From an uncultured Massilia sp. (lineage in GTDB: Bacteria; Pseudomonadota; Gammaproteobacteria; Burkholderiales; Burkholderiaceae_D), in NCBI RefSeq assembly GCF_913773735.1, contig NZ_CAJYEB010000039.1:1-64000 (forward strand): a DNA stretch of 64,000 bases, in the 5' to 3' direction. Each line of letters opens with the position of its first letter. The stretch's first letter is position 1. A program made the translations under genes and the position numbers. This document shows, piece after piece, positions 42,335 through 51,460 of this stretch. The notes beneath the pieces are model-generated. The model searched no databases. It worked only from the letters and a program-made list of their open reading frames with translations, and was not told the DNA's origin.

Positions 42335-42356
42335 CCGGCGTCCGCGCGGACGCCGG
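42335..42356. repeat. Perfect 22-bp palindrome
   Basis: The arms are CCGGCGTCCGC and GCGGACGCCGG with no loop bases. It lies between the msrA terminator and the protein-kinase gene start (42372), overlapping where that gene's promoter or leader should be. It may be an extragenic palindrome or an operator. Confidence 0.6.
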
Positions 42357-42371
42357 GACCGCAACCGAGGC

Positions 42372-43475
42372 ATGACGATGAACGCAGCAAGCAAGTTGAC
42401 TCCCGCCGCGATCGGCAAGAAGTTCCCGATGATCGCCGCGCGCTACGCATTGCACGGCGACCGGCCGATCGGCGCGCCGAGCGGCTTCGGCGCCGTCTGG
42501 AAGGCGCGCGACCTGTGGCTCGAGCGCGACGTGGCGCTGAAGTTCAGCGACCGCGACATGGCCGACGAACTCTGCCTGTGCCGCGACATCGAGGGCCAGA
42601 CCGTCAGGGTGTTCGACTACTTCCGCGCGGCGGACGACTGGAACGCCTATGCGATGGAACTGCTGGAGGCGCCGTGGATGGGCGTCGGCCGCTTCATCCG
42701 CGCGCACCGCTACCGGCCCGACGACCTGCAGCATTATTTCGACTGCTTCGAGATCGCGCGCAGCCTGCTGTCCGGCCTGGCGCAGATCCACGGCCGTCCC
42801 TACAGCCGCAAGCAGAAGTTCGTCCATGCCGACATCAAGCCGGACAACCTGTTCCTGATGGTGAAGCCGAAGAAACGGCCGGACACGGTGTTCCGCATGC
42901 CGCCCGCGCAACGCCTCGTGAAGATCATCGACATGGGCATCGGCACCGCGCAGGGCAATCCGGTGCTGGCCTACACGCCCGGCTACGATTCGGGCGAACG
43001 GGTGGCGCGCCCCGGCGTGGACCTGTACGCGACGGCCATCACCTTCCTCGAACTGCTCACGGGCGAACGGCCGGATCACCACACGATGCGCCACAAGGCG
43101 CGCATCCGCAGGTTCGTCGACGAGATGCCGTCCGGCGCGGCCCGCATCGACGCGCTGGCCGTCGAATTCGCCAGCAACTGCGCGAGCGCGTACACCCGGC
43201 CGGGCGAGACGGTGCGGGTGCACGCGCGCCACCTGGACGAGCAGGTGTTCGGCATCGGCGAACAGCGGCTGCTGGCCCTGCGCGCCATCCACAGGCATTG
43301 CCCGGGCGGCGGCCGCAAGGACGAACTGGCCGACCTGCTGTTCGGCGTCCTGGCGCGCCCCTGCGGCTGGCGCAACCGGACGACGCAGCGCATCGACACG
43401 CTCAAGGAGGTCGTGGCCGACCTGTACGGCGCCGGCCTGCTGGTGCTGCGCGGGCAGCGCTACTTCACGGCCTAG
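42372..43475 (+). CDS. Stand-alone Ser/Thr protein kinase-like protein
   Basis: 367 residues, soluble. N-lobe: glycine loop GAPSGFGAVWKARD and the VALKFS lysine (about 55). Catalytic loop HADIKPDNLFL (about 153-163) has the Asp, Lys and Asn of an active kinase. The metal-binding DFG is replaced by DMG (IIDMGIGTA), keeping the Asp. YTPGYDSGERV occupies the activation/APE region. The last 110 residues (from about 255) are helical, of unknown role. No phosphatase or substrate gene is adjacent. An ATG two codons downstream is an alternative start. Confidence 0.85.
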   Translation: MTMNAASKLTPAAIGKKFPMIAARYALHGDRPIGAPSGFGAVWKARDLWLERDVALKFSDRDMADELCLCRDIEGQTVRVFDYFRAADDWNAYAMELLEAPWMGVGRFIRAHRYRPDDLQHYFDCFEIARSLLSGLAQIHGRPYSRKQKFVHADIKPDNLFLMVKPKKRPDTVFRMPPAQRLVKIIDMGIGTAQGNPVLAYTPGYDSGERVARPGVDLYATAITFLELLTGERPDHHTMRHKARIRRFVDEMPSGAARIDALAVEFASNCASAYTRPGETVRVHARHLDEQVFGIGEQRLLALRAIHRHCPGGGRKDELADLLFGVLARPCGWRNRTTQRIDTLKEVVADLYGAGLLVLRGQRYFTA

Positions 43476-43482
43476 GACGGTG

Positions 43483-44888
43483 TCAGGCGGCTGGACCGTG
43501 GCCGGGCGCGAACGTCACGGTGACGACGCATCCCTGGCCGTCGTCCTTGCGCCCCACCGCCACGGTGGCCTGGTGCTGGCTGGCGATCTCGCGCACGATG
43601 CTCAGGCCCAGGCCCGCGCCGTAGACGGCGCCCGCCTGCAGGCGGTAGTAGGGCAGGAAGATGCGCTCGGTTTCCTCCTCCGGGACCGGCACGCCGTCGT
43701 TCGCCACGCGCAGCAGCACCCTGCCCGCGCGCGCCAGCACGGCGACGTCGACGTCGCCGCCGGCGGCGCCGTGCTGCGAGGCGTTGTCGATCAGGTTGCG
43801 CAGCAGCTGCTCCAGGCGGTAGCGGTCGCCCAGTACCTGCAGCGGCGCCTGCCCGTCGTCCTCCACGTCCAGGCCGATCGACTGGCCGCGCCGCTCCAGC
43901 AGCGGCGCTTCCAGCGACACGACGTCGCGGCAGACCTCGGCCAGCACCACCGGCTCGTGGCGCACCAGGTCCGTCTTCGACGCCAGCCGGCTGAAGGTCA
44001 GCAGCTGCTCGGCCAGCAGCGTGGTGCGGCGCAGGGCCGCGCTGGCCTCGGCCAGCGATTGCGCGCGCTCGGCGTCGTCGCCGGCGCGCTGGGCGTTCTG
44101 CACGTGCAGCTGGACGGCGGCGACCGGCGTGCGGATCTCGTGCGCGGCGGCGTCGATGAACTGCTGCTCGCGCTCGAAGGCGCGGCGCACCCGCAGCAGC
44201 AGGCTGTTCAACTCGTCCACCACCGGCGTCAGTTCGTCCGGCAGGCCGGCCTGCTCCACCGGTTCCAGCGATTCCGGCTCGCGCCCGGCGATGCGGTCCG
44301 CCAGCGTGCGCAGCGGCGCCAGGTTCGCCGTCAGCACCAGGTTGACCGCCACCACCAGCAGCAGGCCGCCGACGGCCAGCGGCAGCAGCACCGAGGTCCC
44401 GAGCTGCTCGACCATCTCCTCGCGCACCTCGTCCTTCTCGGCCACCTGCAGCCACACGTTCCCGGAGCGCAGCACGAACACCTGCCACAGCACGTCGTCG
44501 ATGCGCTTCTCGGCGAAGCCCGGGGCGAACGGGCCGAAGGCGGCGGCCGGCGCCGAGGCCGAGCGCGCCAGCAGGCGGCCGTCCGCGCTCCAGACCTGGA
44601 ACGCGATCTTGTGCTCGTACGGGTGGCCGTAGCGCGACGGCCCGCCGTGCAGGCCGATCTCCCTGGGGATCGGGATCTCGATCGGGGCGGCCACCGTGGC
44701 CGTCTCGAGCTGGTGCGCCGCCAGCGACTCCAGCACGCGCGCGGAACTGGCCAGGCGCGCGCTGAAGAATTCCTGCGACTCGTGGCGCGCGAACAGGTGC
44801 GCGGCGACCGCCGTGGCGCCGAGCACCAGGAGCAGGCACGCCATGGTGCGCGTGACCAGGCGCTGGCGGATCGAATAGCGGCCCGCCC

Positions 44889-44892
<4 letters not shown>
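43483..44892 (-). CDS. QseC-like sensor histidine kinase
   Basis: 469 residues. Membrane spans at about 12-32 and 165-188 enclose a 130-residue periplasmic sensor. A HAMP-like linker (LAPLRTLADRIAGREPES) follows, then HisKA with phospho-acceptor His in AAAHEIRTPVAAVQ, and HATPase with NLIDNASQHG and GAGLGLSIVREIA. Its ATG overlaps the stop of the response-regulator gene by four bases. Architecture and the VLWQVF.LRSGNVWLQVAE region of the sensor fit the QseC/PmrB group. It is the last gene of a seven-gene operon (49847 to 43483). Confidence 0.92.
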
Positions 44893-45554
<662 letters not shown>

Positions 45555-45579
45555 GGTTGCTCCAGGAGTGATGCGGTGA

Positions 45580-46218
45580 TTATCGACGCTTGGCGGCGAT
45601 CTTTTCAAGCAGCGCGTCGATTTCCTTGCGGCGCCCCTCGTCGGCCAGCTTGCGCCCGGCCCGCGGCGGCGCCTGCAGCGCCTTGCGCAGGTAGGTCTCG
45701 GCCTCGTCGTACTTGCCGTTGCGGAACAGGTAGTCGCCATAGAAGTAGTTGGCGTCGATGCTGGCCGGGTCGACGGCCAGGCCCTGCTTCAGGTTCTCCA
45801 CCGCCTTCTTGTCGTCGCCGAAGCCGATCGGCCAGCCCGGCACCTGGTAGTACAGGCTGCCCAGGCTCGTGTAGGCCGAGCCGGACAGGGCCTGGCGGTC
45901 GATCTTCAGCGCCGACTCGAAGTCCTTGCGCGCGTCCTTGGCCAGGCCGAGCGCACCCAGGCCGCCCTTGGCGCCGGCATAGCTGGCCACGACGATGCCG
46001 TGCCAGATCAGCACCTCGGCGCGGTCCGGATAGCGCGCCAGCGTCTGGTCGGCCTCGGCGGCCAGCGCCTGGAAGCCGCGTTCCTGCTCGGCGGCCGGCG
46101 TGGCGTACTTGATTTCGGCCCAGCGCTGCTGCAGGCGGGCGACGGCGTCGTCGGCGGGCGCCGCGAACGCGGCGGTCGCGACGAGGGCGGCCATCGCGGC
46201 CGGGAGGGTTTTGTACAT
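45580..46218 (-). CDS. Exported TPR protein
   Basis: 212 residues after AAGGAG. Signal peptide 1-19 (ALVATAAFA). The rest is built of tetratricopeptide-like helix pairs: ADQTLARYPDRAEVLIWHGI, ARKDFESALKIDRQALSGSA and DANYFYGDYLFRNGKYDEAE, the last two being clear TPRs. It is expected to be periplasmic and to scaffold other proteins. It is translated from the same run as the SDR (14-base gap) and the two-component genes, which ties a periplasmic adaptor to the pathway. Confidence 0.85.
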   Translation of the reverse strand: MYKTLPAAMAALVATAAFAAPADDAVARLQQRWAEIKYATPAAEQERGFQALAAEADQTLARYPDRAEVLIWHGIVVASYAGAKGGLGALGLAKDARKDFESALKIDRQALSGSAYTSLGSLYYQVPGWPIGFGDDKKAVENLKQGLAVDPASIDANYFYGDYLFRNGKYDEAETYLRKALQAPPRAGRKLADEGRRKEIDALLEKIAAKRR

Positions 46219-46232
46219 GGTTGTCTCCTTGC

Positions 46233-47021
46233 TCATTCGGGAAGGTGCTTGCGGATCACGGGCAGTTGCCCGCGGATGGCGCGGTCGGGCACGGACGGCA
46301 GCAGCTGGTTGACCAGCACCAGCAGCGCTTCCTTGAAGCCGGGCTTGCGCTCCCAGCCGCCGCCGTCGAGGAAGGCGAGCAGCTGGCGCGCGGCGTCCTC
46401 GGGACTGTCGACCGGCACGCCCATCTCGGCGTTCATCGCCTCGACGGCGCCGCGGTTGATGGCGGTGCGCGTCGCGCGCGGGATGAAGTGGCGCACGTCG
46501 ACCCCGGTATCGGCCAGCTCGCGCCGCAGCGCCTGGGTGAAGCCGCGCAGCCCGGCCTTGCTGGCGCAATAGCCGGCGAAGCCCGGATAGCCGAGGTAGG
46601 CGAACAGCGAGCCGACGTTGACGACCTGCGCCGGCGCCTGGGCGCGCAGCTGCGGCAGCAGGCGCTGGGTCAGCAGCATCGGCGCCAGCAGGTTGGTATC
46701 GAGCAGGCCGCGCAGGGCGTCCGCGTCCTGGGTGGCGAAGGCGTGGAAATCGTTGGCGCCGGCATTGTTGACCAGCAGGTTGCAGCCGCCGAGCCGGCGC
46801 GCCAGCGCCTCCAGCTGCGCCAGCGTCGCCTCCTGCGTCAGGTCGCCGCACACCACGTGCGCCCGGTCCGGGCCGAGCCGCTCGCGCAGCGCGGCCAGCG
46901 GCGCGGCGTTGCGCCCGGCCAGCACCAGCCATTCGCACCGCGGCGCCAGCGCCACGGCCAGCGCCTGGCCGATCCCGCCCGAGGCGCCGGTGAGCACCAG
47001 TTTCCATCGACGTTGCGTCAT
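46233..47021 (-). CDS. Short-chain dehydrogenase/reductase of the hemolysin-type operon
   Basis: 262 residues. Complete classical SDR signature: TGASGGIG (nucleotide binding), NNAG, catalytic Ser in VGSLFAYLG and YCASK. The usual dipeptide PG after the active site is IPRAT, and the C-terminal 60 residues end in a basic membrane-proximal-looking helix (VLVNQLLPSVPDRAIRGQLP) rather than the standard close. Likely reduces a carbonyl or oxidises an alcohol on an acyl intermediate made by its operon partners. Starts one base after the stop of the diiron protein gene. Confidence 0.9.
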   Translation of the reverse strand: MTQRRWKLVLTGASGGIGQALAVALAPRCEWLVLAGRNAAPLAALRERLGPDRAHVVCGDLTQEATLAQLEALARRLGGCNLLVNNAGANDFHAFATQDADALRGLLDTNLLAPMLLTQRLLPQLRAQAPAQVVNVGSLFAYLGYPGFAGYCASKAGLRGFTQALRRELADTGVDVRHFIPRATRTAINRGAVEAMNAEMGVPVDSPEDAARQLLAFLDGGGWERKPGFKEALLVLVNQLLPSVPDRAIRGQLPVIRKHLPE

Positions 47022-47022
47022 C

Positions 47023-47706
47023 TCATGCCTCCCTGGCGGCGTCGGCACCGGCGTCGGCGCCGCGCGGCAGCGCGCGGAAGATGTCGCCGTACAGCCGGTA
47101 GATCATGCGCGCGGCGTGCACGACGGCCTCGCGGTCGTCGGGCCGCTCGACGCGGTTCATCAGCCCCTCGAAGAAGGCCACGTGACCGAGGTCGAGGCTG
47201 CCGTGCGAGGTCAGGTAGGTGAACGCTTCCTGCGGCAGGTCCAGCGCCAGGCGCATGGTGTCGGCCGCCTGGGTGGCCAGCGCCGTGCTGGTCCCTTCCA
47301 GCACGTGCACCATGCCGAAGAAGGCGACCGGGTTGCCACGATCGATCTGGTGGTAGGCATAGGCGACCATCACTTCGGTGGCCGGATGCGGGCGCGAGTT
47401 GCGCACCAGCGAGGGGCTGCCGCCGCAGGCCGCGATGTCGGCCAGGATCCACTCCTCGTGGCCGAGTTCTTCCTCGATGTATTCGGCGACCGCCTTGCGC
47501 AGCCAGCCGTGCTCGTCGTCGAGCCGGCTGCCGCAGGCCATCAGCAGCGGCACGGTGTGCTTCACGTGGTGGTAGGCCTGCGTGAGGAAAGCGATGTACT
47601 GCCCGGTGACGATCTCGCCGCGCAGCGCGTCCTGGATCACGGGAATGGAAAACAGCTGCTGGCGATCCGCTTCGGTACGCTGGCGCAGGGTGTCGTAGAA
47701 CCGCAT
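47023..47706 (-). CDS. Heme-oxygenase-like diiron (TenA-like) oxidoreductase
   Basis: 227 residues, almost all helical. The motif YIEEELGHEEWILAD (about 76-90) and the second ligand helix around SLDLGHVAFFEGLM fit the heme-oxygenase-like diiron oxidase (HDO) superfamily, whose members include UndA (fatty acid to 1-alkene), BesC and SznF, as well as cofactorless TenA thiaminases. The E-x3-H and D-x2-H pairs favour a metal enzyme over TenA. Its neighbours activate and reduce acyl groups, so an oxidative cut or oxygenation of a fatty-acyl substrate is the best guess. One base separates it from the acyl-activating enzyme gene. Confidence 0.82.
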   Translation of the reverse strand: MRFYDTLRQRTEADRQQLFSIPVIQDALRGEIVTGQYIAFLTQAYHHVKHTVPLLMACGSRLDDEHGWLRKAVAEYIEEELGHEEWILADIAACGGSPSLVRNSRPHPATEVMVAYAYHQIDRGNPVAFFGMVHVLEGTSTALATQAADTMRLALDLPQEAFTYLTSHGSLDLGHVAFFEGLMNRVERPDDREAVVHAARMIYRLYGDIFRALPRGADAGADAAREA

Positions 47707-47707
47707 G

Positions 47708-49222
47708 TCAATCTCCAATGGTGGGGGTCCGGTAAAGCCGTTCGATGCTGGCGGCGCAGCGCGCGGCGGCGGCGTCGCGGCGCAGCCGGCCGTTGGCGGT
47801 GGCGGTGCCGTCCGCCTCGCCGAACGGCGCGCTGCGGAACCAGGCCTGCACGCGCGCATAGTCCGGCAGCGCGCGGTTGGCGGCGGCGACGGCGGCCTCG
47901 ATGGCGGCGTCCGGCACGTCCGCGCGCAGCGGCACGATGGCGGCCACCAGGAACGGGCGCGCGTCGCCGACCACCAGCGCCTGGGCGACCACGCCGCTGC
48001 CCAGCAGCAGCGCCTCCGGCCACTCGGGCGAGACGTTGCGGCCGAACGCCGTCACCAGCACGTTCTTCTTGCGACCGTCGATGTGCAGGTAGCCGTCGGC
48101 GTCGAGGTGGCCGAGGTCGCCGGTGCCGAGCCAGCCGCCGGCGGGGGCAGCTGAGGCAGCGGAGGCAACTGAGGCACCCGAGGCGGCGGGCACGTCGGCG
48201 GCGCCCAGGTAACCGACCATCGCGCCACCGCCGACCTCGATCTCGCCGTCCGCGGCGATGCGCACGGCGCGGTTGGGCAGCGGCCGGCCGGCGCTGCCGG
48301 GGCGGTCCTGGCCGGGCAGGTTCAGCGCCACGACGGAACCGCATTCCGACAGGCCGTAGCCTTCGTAGACGGGAAAACCCTTGGCGCGCGCCGCCGCGAT
48401 CAGCGCCGGCGGCGTCTTGGCGCCGCCCACGGCGATGAATTTCAGCGTGCGCAGGCGCGCATCGTGCGGCGCGGCCGCGGCGACCAGCGCCAGCAGCATC
48501 TGCGGCAGCAGGATCACGCTCTCGGCGCGCTCGCGCGCGATCGTCTCCAGGCACGTGACGGGGTCGAAGCGCGCCGCGCCGGACAGGCCCGTCTGCGCCA
48601 GCGGCAGGCAGACGTTGACAGCCCCGGACAGCAGCGCCGTGTAGACGCCCGCGATGTTTTCCAGCAGCACCGACAGCGGCAGCAGGTTCAGGTGGCGCCG
48701 CACCTGCAGGCCGGCCAGGGCGTCGGCCAGCACGGCGGCCAGCTCCCACTGCTGGCCGGCGCTCAGGCACACGCCCTTGGGCTGGGCCGTCGTGCCGGAC
48801 GTGAAAGTGACCTTCTGCACGCCCGGCGGCACGACCATGGCCGGCGCCGGTCCGGCGTACAGGGCCAGCCCGGTGGCGCCGGCCACGGGGCGACCGAAGC
48901 CGAGCATGCCGGCATGCTCGGCGCTGCGGCAGAACAGGCCTTCCACGCCGGCGGTCGCGAGCGCGTGCCGCCACTGGGCCGGCGTGAAGAACGACGGCAG
49001 CGGCACCAGCGTCATCTCCGCCTGCTGCGCGGCCAGGTCGGCGGCGATCCAGTCGGGCCCGTTGTCGGCCAGGATGCCGAGCGCGGCGCCCGGCCGGAAC
49101 GAGGCGCGCAGCACCTGCGCCAGCACGTCGACGCGCCGTGCCAGCTTGTCCGCGCTCCATTCTCCCTCGGCGCCCGCCAGCGCCACGCCTGCGGCGGCGA
49201 CACCCTCACGCCAGTTGCGCAT
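47708..49222 (-). CDS. AMP-binding acyl-activating enzyme
   Basis: 504 residues of the ANL superfamily. ATP loop TFTSGTTAQPKGV (about 150-162), aromatic GYGLSECGSVVAL (A5), TGDLGHLDADG (A7) and DGRKKNVLVTAFGRNVSPEWPE (A8-A10, broken here at DGRKKN) are all present; the A10 Lys near ATANGRLRRD is not clear. An Ala/Ser/Gly-rich insert (SGASVASAASAAPAGG) precedes A7. Likely adenylates a fatty acid and passes it to CoA, a carrier or a partner protein. Overlaps the upstream hemolysin-family gene by 17 bases, implying translational coupling. Confidence 0.9.
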   Translation of the reverse strand: MRNWREGVAAAGVALAGAEGEWSADKLARRVDVLAQVLRASFRPGAALGILADNGPDWIAADLAAQQAEMTLVPLPSFFTPAQWRHALATAGVEGLFCRSAEHAGMLGFGRPVAGATGLALYAGPAPAMVVPPGVQKVTFTSGTTAQPKGVCLSAGQQWELAAVLADALAGLQVRRHLNLLPLSVLLENIAGVYTALLSGAVNVCLPLAQTGLSGAARFDPVTCLETIARERAESVILLPQMLLALVAAAAPHDARLRTLKFIAVGGAKTPPALIAAARAKGFPVYEGYGLSECGSVVALNLPGQDRPGSAGRPLPNRAVRIAADGEIEVGGGAMVGYLGAADVPAASGASVASAASAAPAGGWLGTGDLGHLDADGYLHIDGRKKNVLVTAFGRNVSPEWPEALLLGSGVVAQALVVGDARPFLVAAIVPLRADVPDAAIEAAVAAANRALPDYARVQAWFRSAPFGEADGTATANGRLRRDAAAARCAASIERLYRTPTIGD

Positions 49223-49847
49223 GGCCGAATCCGATGTTGCCGAACATGACTTGCGGCCGGGTCGCATAGTAACTGCCCCAGTCGCGGCCGGCCTCGCCCA
49301 GGCGCGCCGGATCGGCCGGCGCCAGCACGGTCGGCACCAGGCGCAGGCGTGCGAAGGAGTTCAGCAGCGCCTGGGTGGCCGTGAACGTGACCCAGACGAG
49401 CCCCTGCTGGTGCAGGTGGCGCGTCATGGCGACGATCAGGGCGCGCGCTGCGCCCACGTTGGCGCCCGCCAGGTTGCCGACCTCGACGACGTCGGCGCGC
49501 GCCACCGGCCCGCCCGCGTGGGCGCCGATCGCCGCCTCGACCGGCAGGTCCAGGTACTGCTCCAGGAACAGCATGCCGTCGCGCGCCCGGGTGTAGCCGA
49601 GCGCCGCGATCCAGCGTCCGCAGGCGTCGCGGCAACCGGCCAGCGTCTGGCAGAAGTGCTGGACGCGGGCGCCGTAGACGCGCGCGAACTCGGCCGCGAT
49701 GAAGGCTTCCAGCGAGCGCCGCTCGGGGTGCCCCGGCGGCACGACTTCGAGCCGGCAGGCGCCCTGGACGGGCCAGGCGCTCCCGGCGTTCTCGGCGCCG
49801 GCGGCGCCATGGGCGCACGCCGCCGCGGATGGCAGGACGATGGACAC
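49206..49847 (-). CDS. Thermostable-hemolysin family protein (GNAT/autoinducer-synthase-like)
   Basis: 213 residues from GTG 49847, preceded by GGGAG. The family (named after Vibrio delta-VPH) is marked by LFLEQYLDLPVE (93-104), VVEVGNLAGANVGAARALI (120-138), WVTFTATQALLNSFARL and DWGSYYATRPQV, all present. To my reading, the order of strands and the EVGNLA core resemble GNAT acyltransferases and LuxI-like synthases more than any toxin. There is no signal peptide. As first gene before an acyl-activating enzyme it may be the acyl acceptor transferase of the pathway. The hemolysin name should not be taken as function. Confidence 0.85.
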   Translation of the reverse strand: MSIVLPSAAACAHGAAGAENAGSAWPVQGACRLEVVPPGHPERRSLEAFIAAEFARVYGARVQHFCQTLAGCRDACGRWIAALGYTRARDGMLFLEQYLDLPVEAAIGAHAGGPVARADVVEVGNLAGANVGAARALIVAMTRHLHQQGLVWVTFTATQALLNSFARLRLVPTVLAPADPARLGEAGRDWGSYYATRPQVMFGNIGFGHAQLA

Positions 49848-49876
49848 AGGTTTCTCCCGTTGTTGATTCGGGACAA

Positions 49877-49909
49877 AATTTATGCGGGCAACATTAAGGC
49901 CAGATTAAT
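49877..49909 (-). promoter_or_regulatory. OmpR-type direct-repeat promoter of the hemolysin-family operon
   Basis: On the minus strand: ATTAAT (49909-49904), 5 bases, CTTAAT (49898-49893), 10 bases, TAAATT (49882-49877), then 29 bases to the GTG. Two 6-bp repeats on an 11-bp pitch replacing the -35 region is the layout used by PmrA/QseB/PhoB-type activators; PmrA and QseB prefer CTTAAG-like halves. The regulator at 44889 is the natural candidate. Confidence 0.6.
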
Positions 49910-49910
49910 C

Positions 49911-49934
49911 GAGGATAAGCGCGAGGATAAGCGC
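49911..49934. repeat. Exact 12-bp tandem duplication
   Basis: GAGGATAAGCGC occurs twice back to back, just upstream of the direct-repeat promoter at 49877-49909. It could be an additional regulator site or a slippage duplication. Confidence 0.8.
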
Positions 49935-50082
49935 GGGCATGCCCGCGACCATGCGCCCGGCCTGGCGCCGGCACCGTCGAGCCTGCGTGGCCACCCGGCG
50001 TACCCCTGATGCATATCAAACGATGCGGACGGGGGCCACTTAGCGTGGGAGGACGTCCTCTTTCCTGCATCGTGAGGTGACC

Positions 50083-51117
50083 ATGATCGGCTGTCTGAAG
50101 GCATTCGCCACCGGGGTCGCCGCCCTGCTGCTCGCGGCGCCGCCCGCCCCCGCCGGCGCTGCCCAGGCGGGCCAGGCGGCCGAGCGGCCGGGGCCGGCCT
50201 ACCGCATCGTCGCGCCCGAGGTGCCGGTGCACGCCATCAACAACCGCGGCCAGGCGATCGGCAACGTCGTCACGGCGACCGGCGTCGAGCACGGCTTCAT
50301 CGAGACCGACGGGGTGCGCACGGATATCGGCTCGCTCGGCGGCTACAGCCGGGCCGACGCCCTCAACGACCGCGGCGAGGTGGCCGGGGTATCGCTCGGC
50401 GTCGACGGCCTCGACCACCTGGTCCTGTACGCGGACGGCGTGCTGCGCGACCTGGGGCCGCTGGGCGCGAGCGCCCGCGTCGTCGGCCTGAACGAGCGCG
50501 GCGAGATCGCCGGCAACCACGTGCCGCCCGGCAGGGACAACGTCCCGTTCCTGTACACGGGCGGCCGCCTGCGCGAACTCGTGCCGCCGGACAAGACCAA
50601 CGACGCCTTCGCCCAGGCCCTCAACGCGCGCGGCCAGGTGGCGGGCAGCGCCGCGACCGAGGACGCCGTCGTCTGGCAGGGCGACCGCATCGACGTCATC
50701 GGGACACGGATCGCCGGCTGGAGCCGGCCGGCCGACATCAACGACCGCGGCGACGTCGTCGGCACGGCCGCCCTGCCCGGGTCCGCGGGTCCGAACGACG
50801 GCCGCGCCTTTCTCTACCGTGGCGGCCGGACCGTCGACCTGGGCACGCTGGGCGGACCGTTCGCCTACGCGCTCGCCGTCAACAACCGCGGCCAGGTGGT
50901 CGGCGGCGCCAATGTCCGCTGGCTCGCCAGCGACGCCTTCCTGTACGAACACGGCGTCATGCGCAACCTCAACGACCTGGTCGTGCCCGGCACCGGCTGG
51001 CGGCTCGAGGCGGCCGTCGCGATCAACGACCGCGGCCAGATCCTGTCCTGGGCGACCCGCGGCACGGACGAATACCGGATCGTCAGGCTCGAACCGCTGG
51101 CGCGGCCGCAGCGCTGA
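50083..51117 (+). CDS. Exported HAF-repeat protein
   Basis: 344 residues; signal peptide 1-26 (ending AGAA). The mature part consists of about seven repeats of 40 residues with the core IN(N/D)RGQ-x-x-G, e.g. INNRGQAIGN, LNDRGEVAGV, LNERGEIAGN, INDRGDVVGT and VNNRGQVVGG, each followed by a strand such as AFLYRGGRTVDLGTLGG. This is the HAF extracellular-repeat family, predicted beta-propeller-like, function unknown. GAGG precedes the ATG; GTG at 50077 is possible. Followed by a frameshifted relative. Confidence 0.85.
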   Translation: MIGCLKAFATGVAALLLAAPPAPAGAAQAGQAAERPGPAYRIVAPEVPVHAINNRGQAIGNVVTATGVEHGFIETDGVRTDIGSLGGYSRADALNDRGEVAGVSLGVDGLDHLVLYADGVLRDLGPLGASARVVGLNERGEIAGNHVPPGRDNVPFLYTGGRLRELVPPDKTNDAFAQALNARGQVAGSAATEDAVVWQGDRIDVIGTRIAGWSRPADINDRGDVVGTAALPGSAGPNDGRAFLYRGGRTVDLGTLGGPFAYALAVNNRGQVVGGANVRWLASDAFLYEHGVMRNLNDLVVPGTGWRLEAAVAINDRGQILSWATRGTDEYRIVRLEPLARPQR

Positions 51118-51166
51118 AGCGCCGGCAGCACCGTCGCGCCCGCCCGCCGACCCCGAGCAGTCCCTC

Positions 51167-51460
51167 ATGCCCATCGCCCCCATCGTCCCCGCCCGGCGCC
51201 GGGCTCGCGTGCGCGGCGGCGGCGGTCGCGCTGGCGGCCCTGCCGGCCAGCGCCGCACCAACTTCCGCCACGGCCCCGCCGGCTGGACCGCCGACTACGC
51301 CCTCGACATCAACGACGCCTGGCAGGTGCTGGCGGTGCTGTGCCACGACGTCGCGGGCGTGCGCAGCTGCCGCACGGGACGGCTGGAGCCGCCGCCCGGG
51401 ACCGGCGACTACAAGATCCCGCCGTTCATCCGGCGCCTCGGCGAGGGCTGGGCGCCGTGA
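51167..51460 (+). pseudogene. Frameshifted and shortened HAF-repeat relative
   Basis: An ATG at 51167 opens a frame that soon loses sense, while the next frame from about 51198 encodes a good export signal (GLACAAAAVALAALPASAAP). The first frame then recovers with WTADYALDINDAWQVLAVLC and CRTGRLEP, which mirrors the end of HAF-repeat proteins (INDRGQ, then a Leu-Glu-Pro close). So a gene for a signal peptide plus HAF repeats has suffered at least two frameshifts and a large internal loss. Its end overlaps the convergent cupin gene. Confidence 0.6.

Noticed and set aside
48120..48200. GAGGCA-like codon repeats in the acyl-activating enzyme gene
   Set aside because: An imperfect Ala/Ser/Thr-rich linker of a kind common in GC-rich genes; noted in the gene entry but not regular enough to count as a repeat array.
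50036..50048. A single CTTAGC between CCAC and GTGG before the HAF-repeat gene
   Set aside because: Only one half-site, no 11-base partner and no -10 at the right distance, so it is not grouped with the GCTAAG promoters.
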